Source: Planctomycetota bacterium (lineage in GTDB: Bacteria; Planctomycetota; UBA1135; GCA-002686595). Taken from it: a stretch of 34,517 bases of DNA. The DNA lies in the NCBI GenBank assembly GCA_030746555.1, contig JASLMK010000052.1:1-34517 (forward strand), in the 5' to 3' direction. The position numbers were made by a program, and so were the translations under genes. Below the pieces are notes generated by a model. It did not search any database and had not been told where the DNA came from. It saw only the letters and a program-made list of their open reading frames with translations. Below, in pieces: positions 24,288 through 32,624 of this stretch (position 1 is the first letter of the stretch; each line of letters starts with the position of its first letter).

Positions 24288-24314
24288 GCCGCTCGCCGCT
24301 AGCCGCTCGCCGCT
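24288..24314. repeat. 13-bp tandem direct repeat
   Basis: GCCGCTCGCCGCT occurs twice (24288-24300 and 24302-24314), separated by a single A. It lies in the 170-bp gap between the converging tgt and zinc-ribbon genes. The gap holds nothing else beyond the tgt hairpin. It may simply be slippage. Confidence 0.5.
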
Positions 24315-24372
24315 CCGAGTCGGTGGCTCCAGGGAGCACGGCCCACCGAGAAGCGTGCGCGCGACGGCCCCC

Positions 24373-24531
24373 TCAGCGCCGGACGTGGTCGGGGCAGCGG
24401 CGTGCGTTGGGGCGCTCAGGGCGGGTGCAGGCGTCGCCGTAGCTGTACCTGCAGTCGTCGCAGAGGAAGCCGCCCCCTCCCAGGGCCAGCAGGCGCCGCA
24501 GGAAGGCCGCGAACGACTGCCGCAGGGTCAG
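24373..24531 (-). CDS. Small zinc-ribbon protein, apparent CTG start
   Basis: A 52-residue ORF directly after the SH3-like gene. An amphipathic N-terminus (LTLRQSFAAFLRRLLALGGGG) leads into CDDCRYSYGDAC and then TRPERPNARRC, a CX2CX7CX10C pattern that should bind zinc, followed by PDHVRR. Codon choice is GC-rich at third positions, like real genes here, and this dense Cys pattern is unlikely by chance. No ATG, GTG or TTG lies in frame between the preceding stop and the Cys motif. The only sensible start is a CTG at 24531 that overlaps the upstream TGA as CTGA, mirroring the ATGA and GTGA overlaps elsewhere in the window. Alternatives are a frameshift that appends it to the SH3 protein, or a sequencing error hiding its start. 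Function unknown. Confidence 0.55.
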   Translation of the reverse strand: MTLRQSFAAFLRRLLALGGGGFLCDDCRYSYGDACTRPERPNARRCPDHVRR

Positions 24532-25700
24532 CGGACCGGCCCCCGGCCCGAGAGGACCTCGATCCGGCCGACGTCGATGCGCGAGCGGCGGCGGCCCTCG
24601 GCTACGAGAGGCTGCAGGTCGAAGCCGGTGGTGCCGATCTCGTAGCCGACGAACTGGTCGAGGTCGTAACGGCCGCTGGTGCACACGACCTCGGGGCCCA
24701 GGCGGCCCGACCAGCGCAGGCGGTAGGTCGGCTCGCCCTCGGGGACGTCGAAACGCTCGACCCAGCCCCGGGCCTGGAAGCGGCCCAGCAGGGGATCCTT
24801 GCGCCGGTTCGCCGTGCGCAGCTCCTCCTCCAGGGAGGCGCGCAGGGCCTCGCGGCGGTCGCGCTCGCGCTCGAGCTCGGCGCGCGCCACCAGGAACTGC
24901 TCGCGCAGGTCTAGCTGGGCCAGCTGGCTCTGGACGAGGTGGCGCGTGGGCGCGTCGGGCTCGAGGGCCAGGACGGCCTGGTAGGCGGCGCGCACCTCGA
25001 CGACCTGGGGCGGGTCCTCGGTCTCGAAGCGCGCCATCAGGGCCTCGGCCTCGGCCATGGCCGCCACGGCCGGATCGTCGCCGGAGGCCGCACCGGAGGG
25101 GGCGCTCTCGCCGGCGGGCGAGGGAGCCCCCAGGTCGCGCGCCGCGGTCACGGCGGCGCGCCACGCCGCCGCGCCGTCGGTCCCCGCGGGCAGGGCGCGG
25201 GTCTGGCTCACGGCGACCCAGGCCCGGGTGCCGGGGGGCGACCAGACCTGGATCCAGTCCTCCTCCCAGGCCAGGGCCTCGTCGGCGCGGCCGATCATGC
25301 GCACGTGGGCGCCCTTGGAGAGCTTGCCCACCGGGTAGCTGTGGGAGCCGCTGGAGGGGACCGGGCGCATCTGCACCCGGTTCTCGTTCAGGACCAGCCA
25401 GCCGTCGCGCGGCGCGGGCTCGAGGTAGCGGCCGAAGATCCAGACCCGGACGCCGCCGGGCACGCCGACCTTGACGTACTCGCTCCCGCCGGGCTGGCCG
25501 AACAGGGCCAGGGGCACGTCGGGCGTCGCTTCCCACACCACCAGCCCCTTCTTGTCGGGGAAGTTCACGATCCGCGCGCCCTCCGCGCCGACCGCCAGGT
25601 AGCCGACCGGGTCCTGGCTCGCCGCCGAGGCGGTGGGAGCCGCGAAGACCAGGGCCGTACAGAACGCCGCCAGGAAACCGCCTCGCTGGATGTGCTTCAC
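24528..25700 (-). CDS. Secreted SH3-like domain protein
   Basis: A 390-residue exported protein with a standard signal peptide (about 1-26, ending ASA before ASQDPV). Two bacterial SH3-like segments follow: about 30-100 (VGYLAVGAEGARIVNFPDKK ... VWIFGRYLEP) and about 105-170 (LNENRVQMRP, YPVGKLSKGAHVRMI, WIQVWSPPGTRAWVAV), which often bind peptidoglycan or peptides. A Gly/Ala/Pro-rich linker (about 185-220), a charged helical part (about 225-310, with ARAELERERDRREALR, likely coiled coil) and a C-terminal beta region (PTYRLRWSGRLGPEVVC, YDLDQFVGYEIG) complete it. The start is GTG 25700, with GGAGGAG 8 nt upstream, the best ribosome site in the window. Likely periplasmic; role unknown. The zinc-ribbon ORF overlaps its stop. 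Confidence 0.87.
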   Translation of the reverse strand: MKHIQRGGFLAAFCTALVFAAPTASAASQDPVGYLAVGAEGARIVNFPDKKGLVVWEATPDVPLALFGQPGGSEYVKVGVPGGVRVWIFGRYLEPAPRDGWLVLNENRVQMRPVPSSGSHSYPVGKLSKGAHVRMIGRADEALAWEEDWIQVWSPPGTRAWVAVSQTRALPAGTDGAAAWRAAVTAARDLGAPSPAGESAPSGAASGDDPAVAAMAEAEALMARFETEDPPQVVEVRAAYQAVLALEPDAPTRHLVQSQLAQLDLREQFLVARAELERERDRREALRASLEEELRTANRRKDPLLGRFQARGWVERFDVPEGEPTYRLRWSGRLGPEVVCTSGRYDLDQFVGYEIGTTGFDLQPLVAEGRRRSRIDVGRIEVLSGRGPVR

Positions 25701-26007
25701 GCTGTGTTCTCCTCCGATGGGTCCCCGCCACGGGTGACGGAGGACGCCGCTGCTGTTCTTGGACCGGCGCGGGTCGCGGGAGACCGGGACCGGTCCGCTT
25801 CCCCCCGATACCGGCGCGGAACGCTCCGCGCCGGCGGCCGCATCCGGCGCGCGGGCGACCACCGAGGGCAGGCTAGCCCTTGTGCGAGGGCCGATCCAGG
25901 CCGAGGTCGGGGGATTGTGGCCCCTTGCGCGCGCGGGCGGGCGGTGCGCCGGGCGCCTCGAATCGGCACACTGCGCCCCCGGCCGCGACGAGGGCGAGCC
26001 GACCTCC
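25701..26007. other. Divergent intergenic region, 307 bp
   Basis: This lies between the SH3-like gene (minus) and the aminotransferase (plus). It contains the strong ribosome site GGAGGAG (25709-25715, minus strand). I see no convincing promoter pair: a CACACT hexamer near 25967 lies about 35 nt before the aminotransferase ATG but lacks a -35. Repeated CCGG/GGTCC words near 25775-25800 give weak inverted repeats. No gene is supported. Confidence 0.5.
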
Positions 26008-27117
26008 ATGAGCCAGCACGAGCGCCTGCAGTTCCCCTACATGTTCTGGGCCCACACGGAGTCCTGGAAGTCCCCCTACTGCCTCTCCCAGTCCGGCATG
26101 CCCGCCCCGGACACCGAGGTCTTCGACGGCCTGGGCGTCGACCTCTCCCACCCCGCGGCGGAGGCCCTGCCCGAGCTCACCGCGCGCCTCGGCGAGCTCC
26201 TGGCGGTCGACCCCGAGCGCGTCCTGGTCACCCCCGGCGCCTCGGCGGCGATGCACCTGTGCGCCCTGCGCTACTTCCGCCCCGGCGCGCGCGTCGTGGT
26301 CGACGTCCCCTCCTACGAGCCGTTCCGCGCCCTGCCGACCCTCGTGGGGGCCGAGACGGCCCTCGTGCGCCGGCGGGCCGCCGAGGGCTGGACGGTCGAC
26401 CCCTCCCAGGTGCGCGCGCGCCTGAGCGACGCGGCCGGTCGGGGCCACGCCTTCCTGACCAACCCGAACAACCCCACCGGCGCCCTGATGGAGCCCGAGC
26501 GCGCGCGCGCCCTGGCCGCCGAGGCGGCGCGCGCCGACGGGGTGCTCGTCAGCTGCGAGGTCTACACCGAGTACCTGCCGCCCGACACGCGCTCCCACGC
26601 CTTCGCCCTGGCGCCCAACGCGATCTCGATCGGCAGCCTCACCAAGGCCTACGGGCTCGGCCCCCTGCGCATCGGCTGGCTGGTGGTCGGCGAGGGCCTG
26701 GTCGGGGAGATGCGCCACCTCGTCGACATGGCCTACCTGGCCTACGTCGACCCGCCGACCGTCTCCCTGCGGGCCGGCGCGCGGGCCCTCGCCCACCTCC
26801 CCGAGCTCCTCCAGCCCCTGCGGAGGATCGAGCGCGAGAGCCGGCCGCTGTGGGAGCGCTGGCTGGCGGAGACCCCGGGGATCGAGGCCGTCGTTCCCGA
26901 CCACGGAATCATCGCCTTCCCGCGCGTCGTCGGCGTCGAGGACACGGCGAGCCTCGTGCGCTTCCTCCAGGACGAGTGGCAGGTGGACGTCGTCCCCGGG
27001 GAGTTCTTCGGGCTCCCCGGCCACCTGCGCGTGGGCTGCGGCGTGCCGACGGAGACCCTGCGGGAAGGTCTGCGCCGTCTGGGCGAGGGCATCGCTGCCT
27101 TCCGGGGAGGGGGCTGA
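26008..27117 (+). CDS. PLP-dependent aminotransferase (fold type I) with Asp-to-Cys change
   Basis: A 369-residue class I/II aminotransferase-like enzyme. The fold is clear: VTPGASAAMHLCALRYF, VDVPSYEPFRALPTLVG, NPNNPTG (152-158), EVYTEYL, GSLTKAYGLGPLRIGW with Lys213 as the Schiff-base lysine, and the C-terminal HLRVGCG with the carboxylate-binding Arg. The residue that should be the Asp hydrogen-bonding the PLP pyridine nitrogen is Cys183 (SCEVY). Spacing confirms the position: Asn155 to Cys183 is 28 residues, and the conserved Tyr is three residues later, as in aspartate aminotransferase (194, 222, 225). Aminotransferase activity may be altered or lost. It sits 3 nt before a glycosyltransferase gene, probably in one operon. 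The substrate is unknown. Confidence 0.88.
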   Translation: MSQHERLQFPYMFWAHTESWKSPYCLSQSGMPAPDTEVFDGLGVDLSHPAAEALPELTARLGELLAVDPERVLVTPGASAAMHLCALRYFRPGARVVVDVPSYEPFRALPTLVGAETALVRRRAAEGWTVDPSQVRARLSDAAGRGHAFLTNPNNPTGALMEPERARALAAEAARADGVLVSCEVYTEYLPPDTRSHAFALAPNAISIGSLTKAYGLGPLRIGWLVVGEGLVGEMRHLVDMAYLAYVDPPTVSLRAGARALAHLPELLQPLRRIERESRPLWERWLAETPGIEAVVPDHGIIAFPRVVGVEDTASLVRFLQDEWQVDVVPGEFFGLPGHLRVGCGVPTETLREGLRRLGEGIAAFRGGG

Positions 27118-27120
27118 GCG

Positions 27121-28218
27121 ATGGCGCGCCGCATCCTGCACGTGCGCATCACCACGGGCACCGGGGGCGGGCCCGAGAAGACCATCGTGCAGTCGCCGCG
27201 CTTCCTCGCGGGCACCGGCTTCGAGGCCGAGGCGGCGGTCCTCCACCCCCACGATGATCCAGGCTTCCCAGTGCTGGAGCGCCGCGCCGCCGAGGCGGGC
27301 TGCCCCCTGACCGGCATCGCCGAGCGCGGGCCGATCTCCCCGCGCGCCCTCGCGCGCCTGGCCGCCCTGTGCCGCGAGCGCGAGATCGGGATCTGGCACG
27401 GCCACGACTACAAGTCGAACCTCTACGGTGTCCTCCTGCGGCGCCGCCTGGGCCTGCGGCTGGTCACGACCGTCCACGGCTGGGTGCGCCACACCTGGAA
27501 AACGCCGCTCTACTACGCGATCGACCGCTGGACCCTGCGGCACCACGACCAGGTCGTGTGCGTCTCCCGCGACCTGTTCGAGCGTTGCGCCGCGACCGGC
27601 GTCGCTCCCGAGCGCCTGCACCTGATCGAGAACGCCATCGACACCACAGCCTACACGCGCCGCACGCCCGCCGGCGCGACCGGGCGCCTGCGCATCGGAG
27701 CCGTCGGACGCCTCTCGGAGGAGAAGGGCTTCGACCTGCTCATCGAGGCCGTCGAGCGCTGCGTTGCCGAGGGGCTCGACCTCGAGCTCACCATCGCCGG
27801 CGAGGGTCACCTGCGCGGCGCGCTCGAGCAGCGGATCGCCGCCGCCGCCGAGCCCCGCCGCTTCCGCCTGGTCGGGTTCCGCGAGGACACCCGCGCCCTG
27901 TTCGAGGGCTTCGACCTGTTCTGCCTCTCCAGCCTGCGCGAGGGCCTGCCGAACGTCGTCCTGGAGGCCATGGCGATGGAGGTCCCGATCCTCGCCACGC
28001 GCTCGGGGGGCATGGACGCCTTCGCCAACGACGGCACCGACGCCCTCCTGATCGAACCGGGGTCGGCGGGCGAGCTCGCCGCGGGCATCGCGCGCCTGGC
28101 CCGCGACCCCGACCTGCGCGCGCGACTGGCCCGCTCCGGCCGCGAGCGCGTGTGCCGCGAGGTCGACTTCTCCCGGCGCATGGAGCGCATGGTCGAGGTC
28201 TACGAGCGCCTGGACTGA
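27121..28218 (+). CDS. GT4-family glycosyltransferase
   Basis: A 365-residue GT-B fold glycosyltransferase that would move a sugar from a nucleotide donor to a lipid, protein or polysaccharide acceptor. The N-terminal domain shows TGGGPEKTI, WHGHDYKSNLYG and VTTVHGW; the C-terminal donor domain shows VGRLSEEKGFDLLIEAV, IAGEGHLRGALEQ, LVGFRED and EGLPNVVLEAMAMEVPILAT, the EX7E motif near residue 274. There is no signal or transmembrane segment, so it acts at the cytoplasmic membrane face. GGGAGGGGG lies about 7 nt before the ATG. It follows the aminotransferase by 3 nt; the pair could make and transfer an amino sugar, but this is inference. It overlaps larC tail-to-tail by 19 bp. Confidence 0.92.
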   Translation: MARRILHVRITTGTGGGPEKTIVQSPRFLAGTGFEAEAAVLHPHDDPGFPVLERRAAEAGCPLTGIAERGPISPRALARLAALCREREIGIWHGHDYKSNLYGVLLRRRLGLRLVTTVHGWVRHTWKTPLYYAIDRWTLRHHDQVVCVSRDLFERCAATGVAPERLHLIENAIDTTAYTRRTPAGATGRLRIGAVGRLSEEKGFDLLIEAVERCVAEGLDLELTIAGEGHLRGALEQRIAAAAEPRRFRLVGFREDTRALFEGFDLFCLSSLREGLPNVVLEAMAMEVPILATRSGGMDAFANDGTDALLIEPGSAGELAAGIARLARDPDLRARLARSGRERVCREVDFSRRMERMVEVYERLD

Positions 28219-29435
28219 GGGCGGCGCGAGAGCTCGGCGAGGGCCGCGGCGACCGCCCGGCGGGAGAGCTCGCGCCGGGAGACCCCGCCGGCCTCCGCCG
28301 CCGCCCGCAGGTCGTCGTCCTCGACCTTCAGGTCGCGCTCCTCCATCGTCCCGCCCCCCAGGCGCTCGGGGCGCCGACGCGCCTTGACCCGCAGGCGGTG
28401 GCCGCCGACCTCCACGGTGAGGCACTCGCGTTCGCACTCGGTGCGCTCGCGGCGCGCCCAGCGCACGCCGAGCGTCGGGGTGCGCTCGAAGGCCACGCGC
28501 TCGAGGGCCTCGCGGTCGCCCGCGCGGCACAGGGCGCAGACCTGCACGGCGGGGCGGTCCTTCTTCATCTGCACCGGCGTCGTCCAGGCCTCGAGGGCAC
28601 CGGCCTCGCGCAGGCCCTCGACGCACCAGCCGATCTCCTCGCCGGTCGCGTCGTCGAGGGTGCACTCCATCAGCCAGACCGTCGTGCGCCCCTGCGACGG
28701 CGGCGGGGCGCCCAGGACCACGCGCATCAGGTTCGCCGGCCCGTGCTCGACCGCCCGCGCCCCGGCGCCGTAGCCGACCGCGGCGCTCTCGAAGGCCCCC
28801 GCGGGTGCGAACTCGTCCACCCACTCGCGCAACACGGCCGCGGCGGTCGGGGTCACCCGCTCGCCGGGGCCGCCGCCGCGCTCGACCGGCAGGCCGCGCA
28901 GGATGCGCTCGGTGGCCGGCGCCGGTACGGGCAGCTCGCCGTGGGCGCAGGCCACGGTGCCCTCGCCGGTCAAGGGAGGCGTCGCGAGGACGCGCTCGAC
29001 ACCCAGGCGTTCGAGGGCCAGGGCCGCGCCGCACAGGTCCACCAGGGTGTCGACGGCGCCGACCTCGTGGAAGTGGACGCGCTCGGGGTCGATGCGGTGC
29101 ACGGCGCCCTCGGCGGAGGCGATGCGCCGCAGGGCCGCGAGGGTGCGCTCGCCCACGGCCTCGTCGAGGTGCGCGGCGCCCAGCAGGCGCTCGAGGTCGG
29201 CCAGGGTGCGGTGAGGAGCGCTCCTGCTCTCGTCGGTGAGCACCTCGAGCCGCCGGGCGGCCAGCCCGCCGCGGGTGACCTCGCTCTCCACGATCGAGCA
29301 CTCCCCGCCGACGAGCTCACGAGCGAGGGCGCGCAGGTCCTCCAGGGTGAAACGCTCGTCTGCGAGGTCGAGCAAGGCGGCCAGGAACATGTCGCCGGCC
29401 ATGCCGCCGAAGGGCTCGATCAGGAGGGTCTGCAC
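28200..29435 (-). CDS. larC: Nickel-pincer cofactor biosynthesis protein LarC
   Basis: Inserts nickel into the pyridinium-3,5-bisthiocarboxylate mononucleotide, using CTP, to make the cofactor of lactate racemase LarA and relatives. The whole LarC layout is present in one frame: IEPFGGMAGDMFLAALLDL at the start, HFHEVGAVDTLVDL near 120, the GVERVLATPPLTGEGTV block, ANLMRVVLG, and the C-terminal half (TVWLMECTLDDATGEEIGW), which in Lactobacillus plantarum is reached by a programmed frameshift. The result is 411 residues. GTG 29435 is chosen because it starts MQTLLIEPFGG, as the family does, and lies 7 nt after TACAGT; a GTG at 29444 inside that hexamer adds three residues. larA, larB and larE are not in the window. 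Confidence 0.93.
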   Translation of the reverse strand: MQTLLIEPFGGMAGDMFLAALLDLADERFTLEDLRALARELVGGECSIVESEVTRGGLAARRLEVLTDESRSAPHRTLADLERLLGAAHLDEAVGERTLAALRRIASAEGAVHRIDPERVHFHEVGAVDTLVDLCGAALALERLGVERVLATPPLTGEGTVACAHGELPVPAPATERILRGLPVERGGGPGERVTPTAAAVLREWVDEFAPAGAFESAAVGYGAGARAVEHGPANLMRVVLGAPPPSQGRTTVWLMECTLDDATGEEIGWCVEGLREAGALEAWTTPVQMKKDRPAVQVCALCRAGDREALERVAFERTPTLGVRWARRERTECERECLTVEVGGHRLRVKARRRPERLGGGTMEERDLKVEDDDLRAAAEAGGVSRRELSRRAVAAALAELSRRPQSRRS

Positions 29436-29442
29436 GGCCGTC

Positions 29443-29448
29443 ACTGTA
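29443..29448 (-). promoter_or_regulatory. -10-like TACAGT before larC
   Basis: TACAGT on the minus strand (29448-29443) lies 7 nt before the chosen GTG of larC, with no ribosome site between. No matching -35 is visible. The same hexamer stands 6 nt before the start codon of the sulfotransferase-like gene. Confidence 0.35.
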
Positions 29449-29477
29449 ACAAGGACCGGCGCGGGTCCCGCTCCCGG

Positions 29478-32400
29478 TCAGTCGCCGGGGAGCTCTAGCC
29501 GCACCGAGCCGTCGCCCGCCGCGTCCACCTCGACCTCCACCCAGGGGCCGGCGCCCCCCCCGTCGCGCGCGCGCACCCGGTAGGTGCCCGCGGCGAGGCC
29601 GCGGTAGACGAAGTGCCCGGTCTCGTCGGTCCCGCTGAACGAGTGGGGTGCGTGGCTGCTCCCGTCGGGGAAGGTGACTTCGATCCGCACCCGGCCGGCG
29701 GGATCGCCGTCGGCGGTGAAGACGTCGCCGGTGATCGAGCCGCCCTCGGCCAGGTCGAAGTCGACGCCGCTGCGGCGCGCCCCGGCGGCCAGCTCGATGC
29801 CGGTCACCCGTTCCCGTCCGCGCGGGGCCCTACCGTTACCGCCCCACCACCAGGTCCCGTTCCCGCCCCCCGCCTGCACGGTGTAGGTTCCCGGCGGCAG
29901 GCCGGAGAACTCATAGGAGCCCTCCGCATCGGTCTCACGCTCCCGGGGCCGGAGCGTCGCGCCGTCGGGGTCGGCGAGCTCCTCGACGACGAGGGTCACC
30001 TCCAGCCCTGCCAGGGGGCCATCGTCGCCCCGCACGACGCCTTGGATCGACGCCGTGGGCAGGGCGAAGTCCACGACGGAGTAGGGCCCCTCCCCCAGGG
30101 TGACGGTGCGCTCGAGGGATCCTCCCCAGCCGCCGCCCAGGCTGAAGCGCGCCTCGCCCGGTCCGTCCACGTCGAGCTCGTAGCGCCCGCCCTCGTCGGT
30201 GGTCGCACCGGCCAGCAGGTCCCCCATCCGGCAGGTCACGACGACGCCGTCCACCCCCTCGCCTCCAAAGGTCACGCGCCCGCGCACCCGCAGCGGGTCG
30301 GCGATCGGCGTGCCGAGCACGACGTGGGCCGAGCCCCCTTCGGCCAGGGTGACCGCGGCCTCGGCGGTGCGCGAGCGTCGCAGGAGGGCGCGGTCGTCGC
30401 GGTCGGCGACGCCGGGGATCGCGAGGGCGGCGGTGACCTCGTAGCGTCCACCGGGCAGATGGAGCAGCTCGAAGCGCCCCGCCTCGTCGGTCTCGACGGT
30501 GCGTCGGAGCGAATCGTCGTCGGCAGCGACGGTGACCTTCACCTCGCTCCGCTCTGGCTCGGCGCCGTGGATCTCCCCGGTCAGCCGCGCGCCGAGCCGC
30601 AACACGAGCACGACGCCCTCGACCTCCCCGCCGGGGGCGAGTTGCACCTCGACCTCTTCGCTGCGGGCGTGGCCGTCGGCATCGGCCACCAGCCCCAGCA
30701 GCCCCGGCGAGAGGGCCGGGAACTCGAACGCGCCGGCGTCGTCCGTGTTCGTGCGCTCCTTCCCGCCAGAGCTCGACGCACCCACGAGGGCGATCAGGTC
30801 GCTCGATGCTCCGGGCCCCTCGAAGGAGGCAACTACCTGCGCGCCCGCCACCGGCGCCCCACCGCCGTCGACCACGCTGCCCGCCACGACCACGGCCCGG
30901 GGCAGGACGAAGTCGAGGGCCGGCCCGGCGTAGGGCACGTCGACGTGCTGGGGCGGGGAGCTCCCGTGGCCCCTCGCGCGCACGACGACCTCGTAGGCTC
31001 CCGCCTCGAGGCCCTCGAGCTCGAATTCGCCCTCGGCTCCCCGGAAGACTCGGCTCACCCCGCCCTCGGCGAAGAACCCGCCCCCGTCGGGGGTCGCGCT
31101 GACCCGGAAGGTGCCCACGGGCTCGCCGAGGTCGTCGCTCACCCGGCCCGTGAGGCGATCGCCCTCCGCCAGGGTCATGACCAGACCGCGCACGCCCGAG
31201 CGGACGTCCTCCAGGCGTGCGCGCCAGGGCGCTCCCTTGCGGCGCGAGCGCAGGCCGCCCTCCTCGGGCGCCTCGGTCCGACGCGCCATGGCGGTCAGGG
31301 TCACGCTGTCCGTCTCCAGGCCGGCGATCGTGAAGCGCCCGTCGGCGCCGGTCTTGCAGTTGGGGGCGCTCCCGAAGAAGGCGCCGCCGGGGAGTTCGAC
31401 CTTCACCCAGGCGTCCCGCGCCGGCGCCCCGTCGGGCCACCGCACGACGCCCTCGACCACCATCCCCAGGCGCAGGCGCACGACGATCCCCTCGCGCTCC
31501 CCGCCCGGGACGAGGCCTGTGATCCTCTGCTCGGCGTCCTCGAACTCGGGGTGGGAGACATCGAGGTTGACGCTCCCCGCGGGGAGGCCGAGGGCCTCGA
31601 AGGTCCCGTCGGGCTCGGTCCGCACGGTCTCGTAGCTCTCGGCCCTCTCCACCCCCCGCGGCGGCTCGGTGAACAGGACGATCCGCGCACCGCCGACGCC
31701 CTCTCCCTGCGGGTCGACCACGCGCCCGGCCAGGCGCATGCCGAGCACGAGGTCGAAGTCGCGCAGGACCGTCTCGCCGGGCCTCACCACCACGGTCTCG
31801 GCGAGGTGCTCGTCGGTGTGGAGGCGGCCGTCGAGAGAGACGTGGAACTCCGCTCCCGGCGGCAGCCCTCCTAGCAGGTAGCGCCCCTCCTCGTCGATCG
31901 GCGCGTGGCGTCGGACCACCCCCAGGGCGCCGCTGCCGTAGGAGATGGCCGTGACGGAGACGCCCGCGAAGACGTCGGCCCGGCGCGCCGCGGCCACAGA
32001 CGGCGTGCAGATCCCCGCGAGGGCGCCACCCAGCTTGGGCTCGAGCACGACGCCCTCGGCCATCGCCGAGCGGGCGACGGAGACGGCCTTCTCGAGGTAG
32101 TGGTAGCGCGCCTCCACGTCGAGGAAGCCCTTGCGCGTGTCCCCGGAGAAGGCGACCCGGAAGCGGCCGTCGCGCGAGACCGGGGCCCGGTAGCGTCGTG
32201 GGGCGCCCTTCTTCCCACCGAAGCGGCGACCGCGGGCCTCGACCCAGACGGTCTCGTCCAGCGGCGTCCCCGGGCGCAGCTCCACGCGTCCCTCCAGCCA
32301 GAGGGAGCCGGCGGGGACCCGCGCCCCTCCCTCCAGGTAGTTCCGCGGCGGAGGTCCGTCTCCGTCCTCCACCCCGTCGGCGACCGCGGTGCGCTCGACG

Positions 32401-32624
32401 GGATCCTCGGTCCCCGCGGCCTCCCCAGGTGCGGCGAGCTCGTCGCGCCCCGAGGATGCGCCGGGGGTGAGTACCGTCTCGTCGGCGGGGTCCTCGACGA
32501 GTCCGAGGGGGGCCGAGCGGGACTCGCCCGGGGGAGAGTCGGAGAGCGCGTCCAGGCCCCACAGCCCGGCGACGCACGCGCCGGCGAGGAGGGCGAGGAG
32601 GGTGATCTGACGGCTGCGGGTCAT
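29478..32624 (-). CDS. Large secreted protein of repeated carboxypeptidase-regulatory-like modules
   Basis: A 1048-residue exported protein. An N-terminal hydrophobic segment (about 7-25) acts as a signal or anchor; the Cys in LAGAC does not fit a lipobox well. After an acidic low-complexity stretch (about 30-95) come about eight beta-sandwich modules of the carboxypeptidase regulatory-like (prealbumin) type, each with a pattern such as GRVVDPQGEGVGGARIVL, then TEPDGTFEALGLPAG; other copies are GSVVDGGGAPVAGAQVV, GVVRGDDGPLAGLEVTL with DAEGSYEFSGLPPGTY, and GDVFTADGDPAGRVRIEV with DETGHFVYRGLAAGTY. A GGWGG and a WWWGGN loop are rich in Trp. No enzymatic domain is visible. Such proteins are common on the surface of Planctomycetota; the role is unknown. 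ATG 32624 is used, with AGGAG too close to be a normal ribosome site. Confidence 0.87.
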   Translation of the reverse strand: MTRSRQITLLALLAGACVAGLWGLDALSDSPPGESRSAPLGLVEDPADETVLTPGASSGRDELAAPGEAAGTEDPVERTAVADGVEDGDGPPPRNYLEGGARVPAGSLWLEGRVELRPGTPLDETVWVEARGRRFGGKKGAPRRYRAPVSRDGRFRVAFSGDTRKGFLDVEARYHYLEKAVSVARSAMAEGVVLEPKLGGALAGICTPSVAAARRADVFAGVSVTAISYGSGALGVVRRHAPIDEEGRYLLGGLPPGAEFHVSLDGRLHTDEHLAETVVVRPGETVLRDFDLVLGMRLAGRVVDPQGEGVGGARIVLFTEPPRGVERAESYETVRTEPDGTFEALGLPAGSVNLDVSHPEFEDAEQRITGLVPGGEREGIVVRLRLGMVVEGVVRWPDGAPARDAWVKVELPGGAFFGSAPNCKTGADGRFTIAGLETDSVTLTAMARRTEAPEEGGLRSRRKGAPWRARLEDVRSGVRGLVMTLAEGDRLTGRVSDDLGEPVGTFRVSATPDGGGFFAEGGVSRVFRGAEGEFELEGLEAGAYEVVVRARGHGSSPPQHVDVPYAGPALDFVLPRAVVVAGSVVDGGGAPVAGAQVVASFEGPGASSDLIALVGASSSGGKERTNTDDAGAFEFPALSPGLLGLVADADGHARSEEVEVQLAPGGEVEGVVLVLRLGARLTGEIHGAEPERSEVKVTVAADDDSLRRTVETDEAGRFELLHLPGGRYEVTAALAIPGVADRDDRALLRRSRTAEAAVTLAEGGSAHVVLGTPIADPLRVRGRVTFGGEGVDGVVVTCRMGDLLAGATTDEGGRYELDVDGPGEARFSLGGGWGGSLERTVTLGEGPYSVVDFALPTASIQGVVRGDDGPLAGLEVTLVVEELADPDGATLRPRERETDAEGSYEFSGLPPGTYTVQAGGGNGTWWWGGNGRAPRGRERVTGIELAAGARRSGVDFDLAEGGSITGDVFTADGDPAGRVRIEVTFPDGSSHAPHSFSGTDETGHFVYRGLAAGTYRVRARDGGGAGPWVEVEVDAAGDGSVRLELPGD

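Noticed and set aside
25873..29301. Minus-strand ORF of 1142 codons across the aminotransferase, glycosyltransferase and larC region
   Set aside because: It overlaps three well-supported genes in other frames and shows no recognisable domain.
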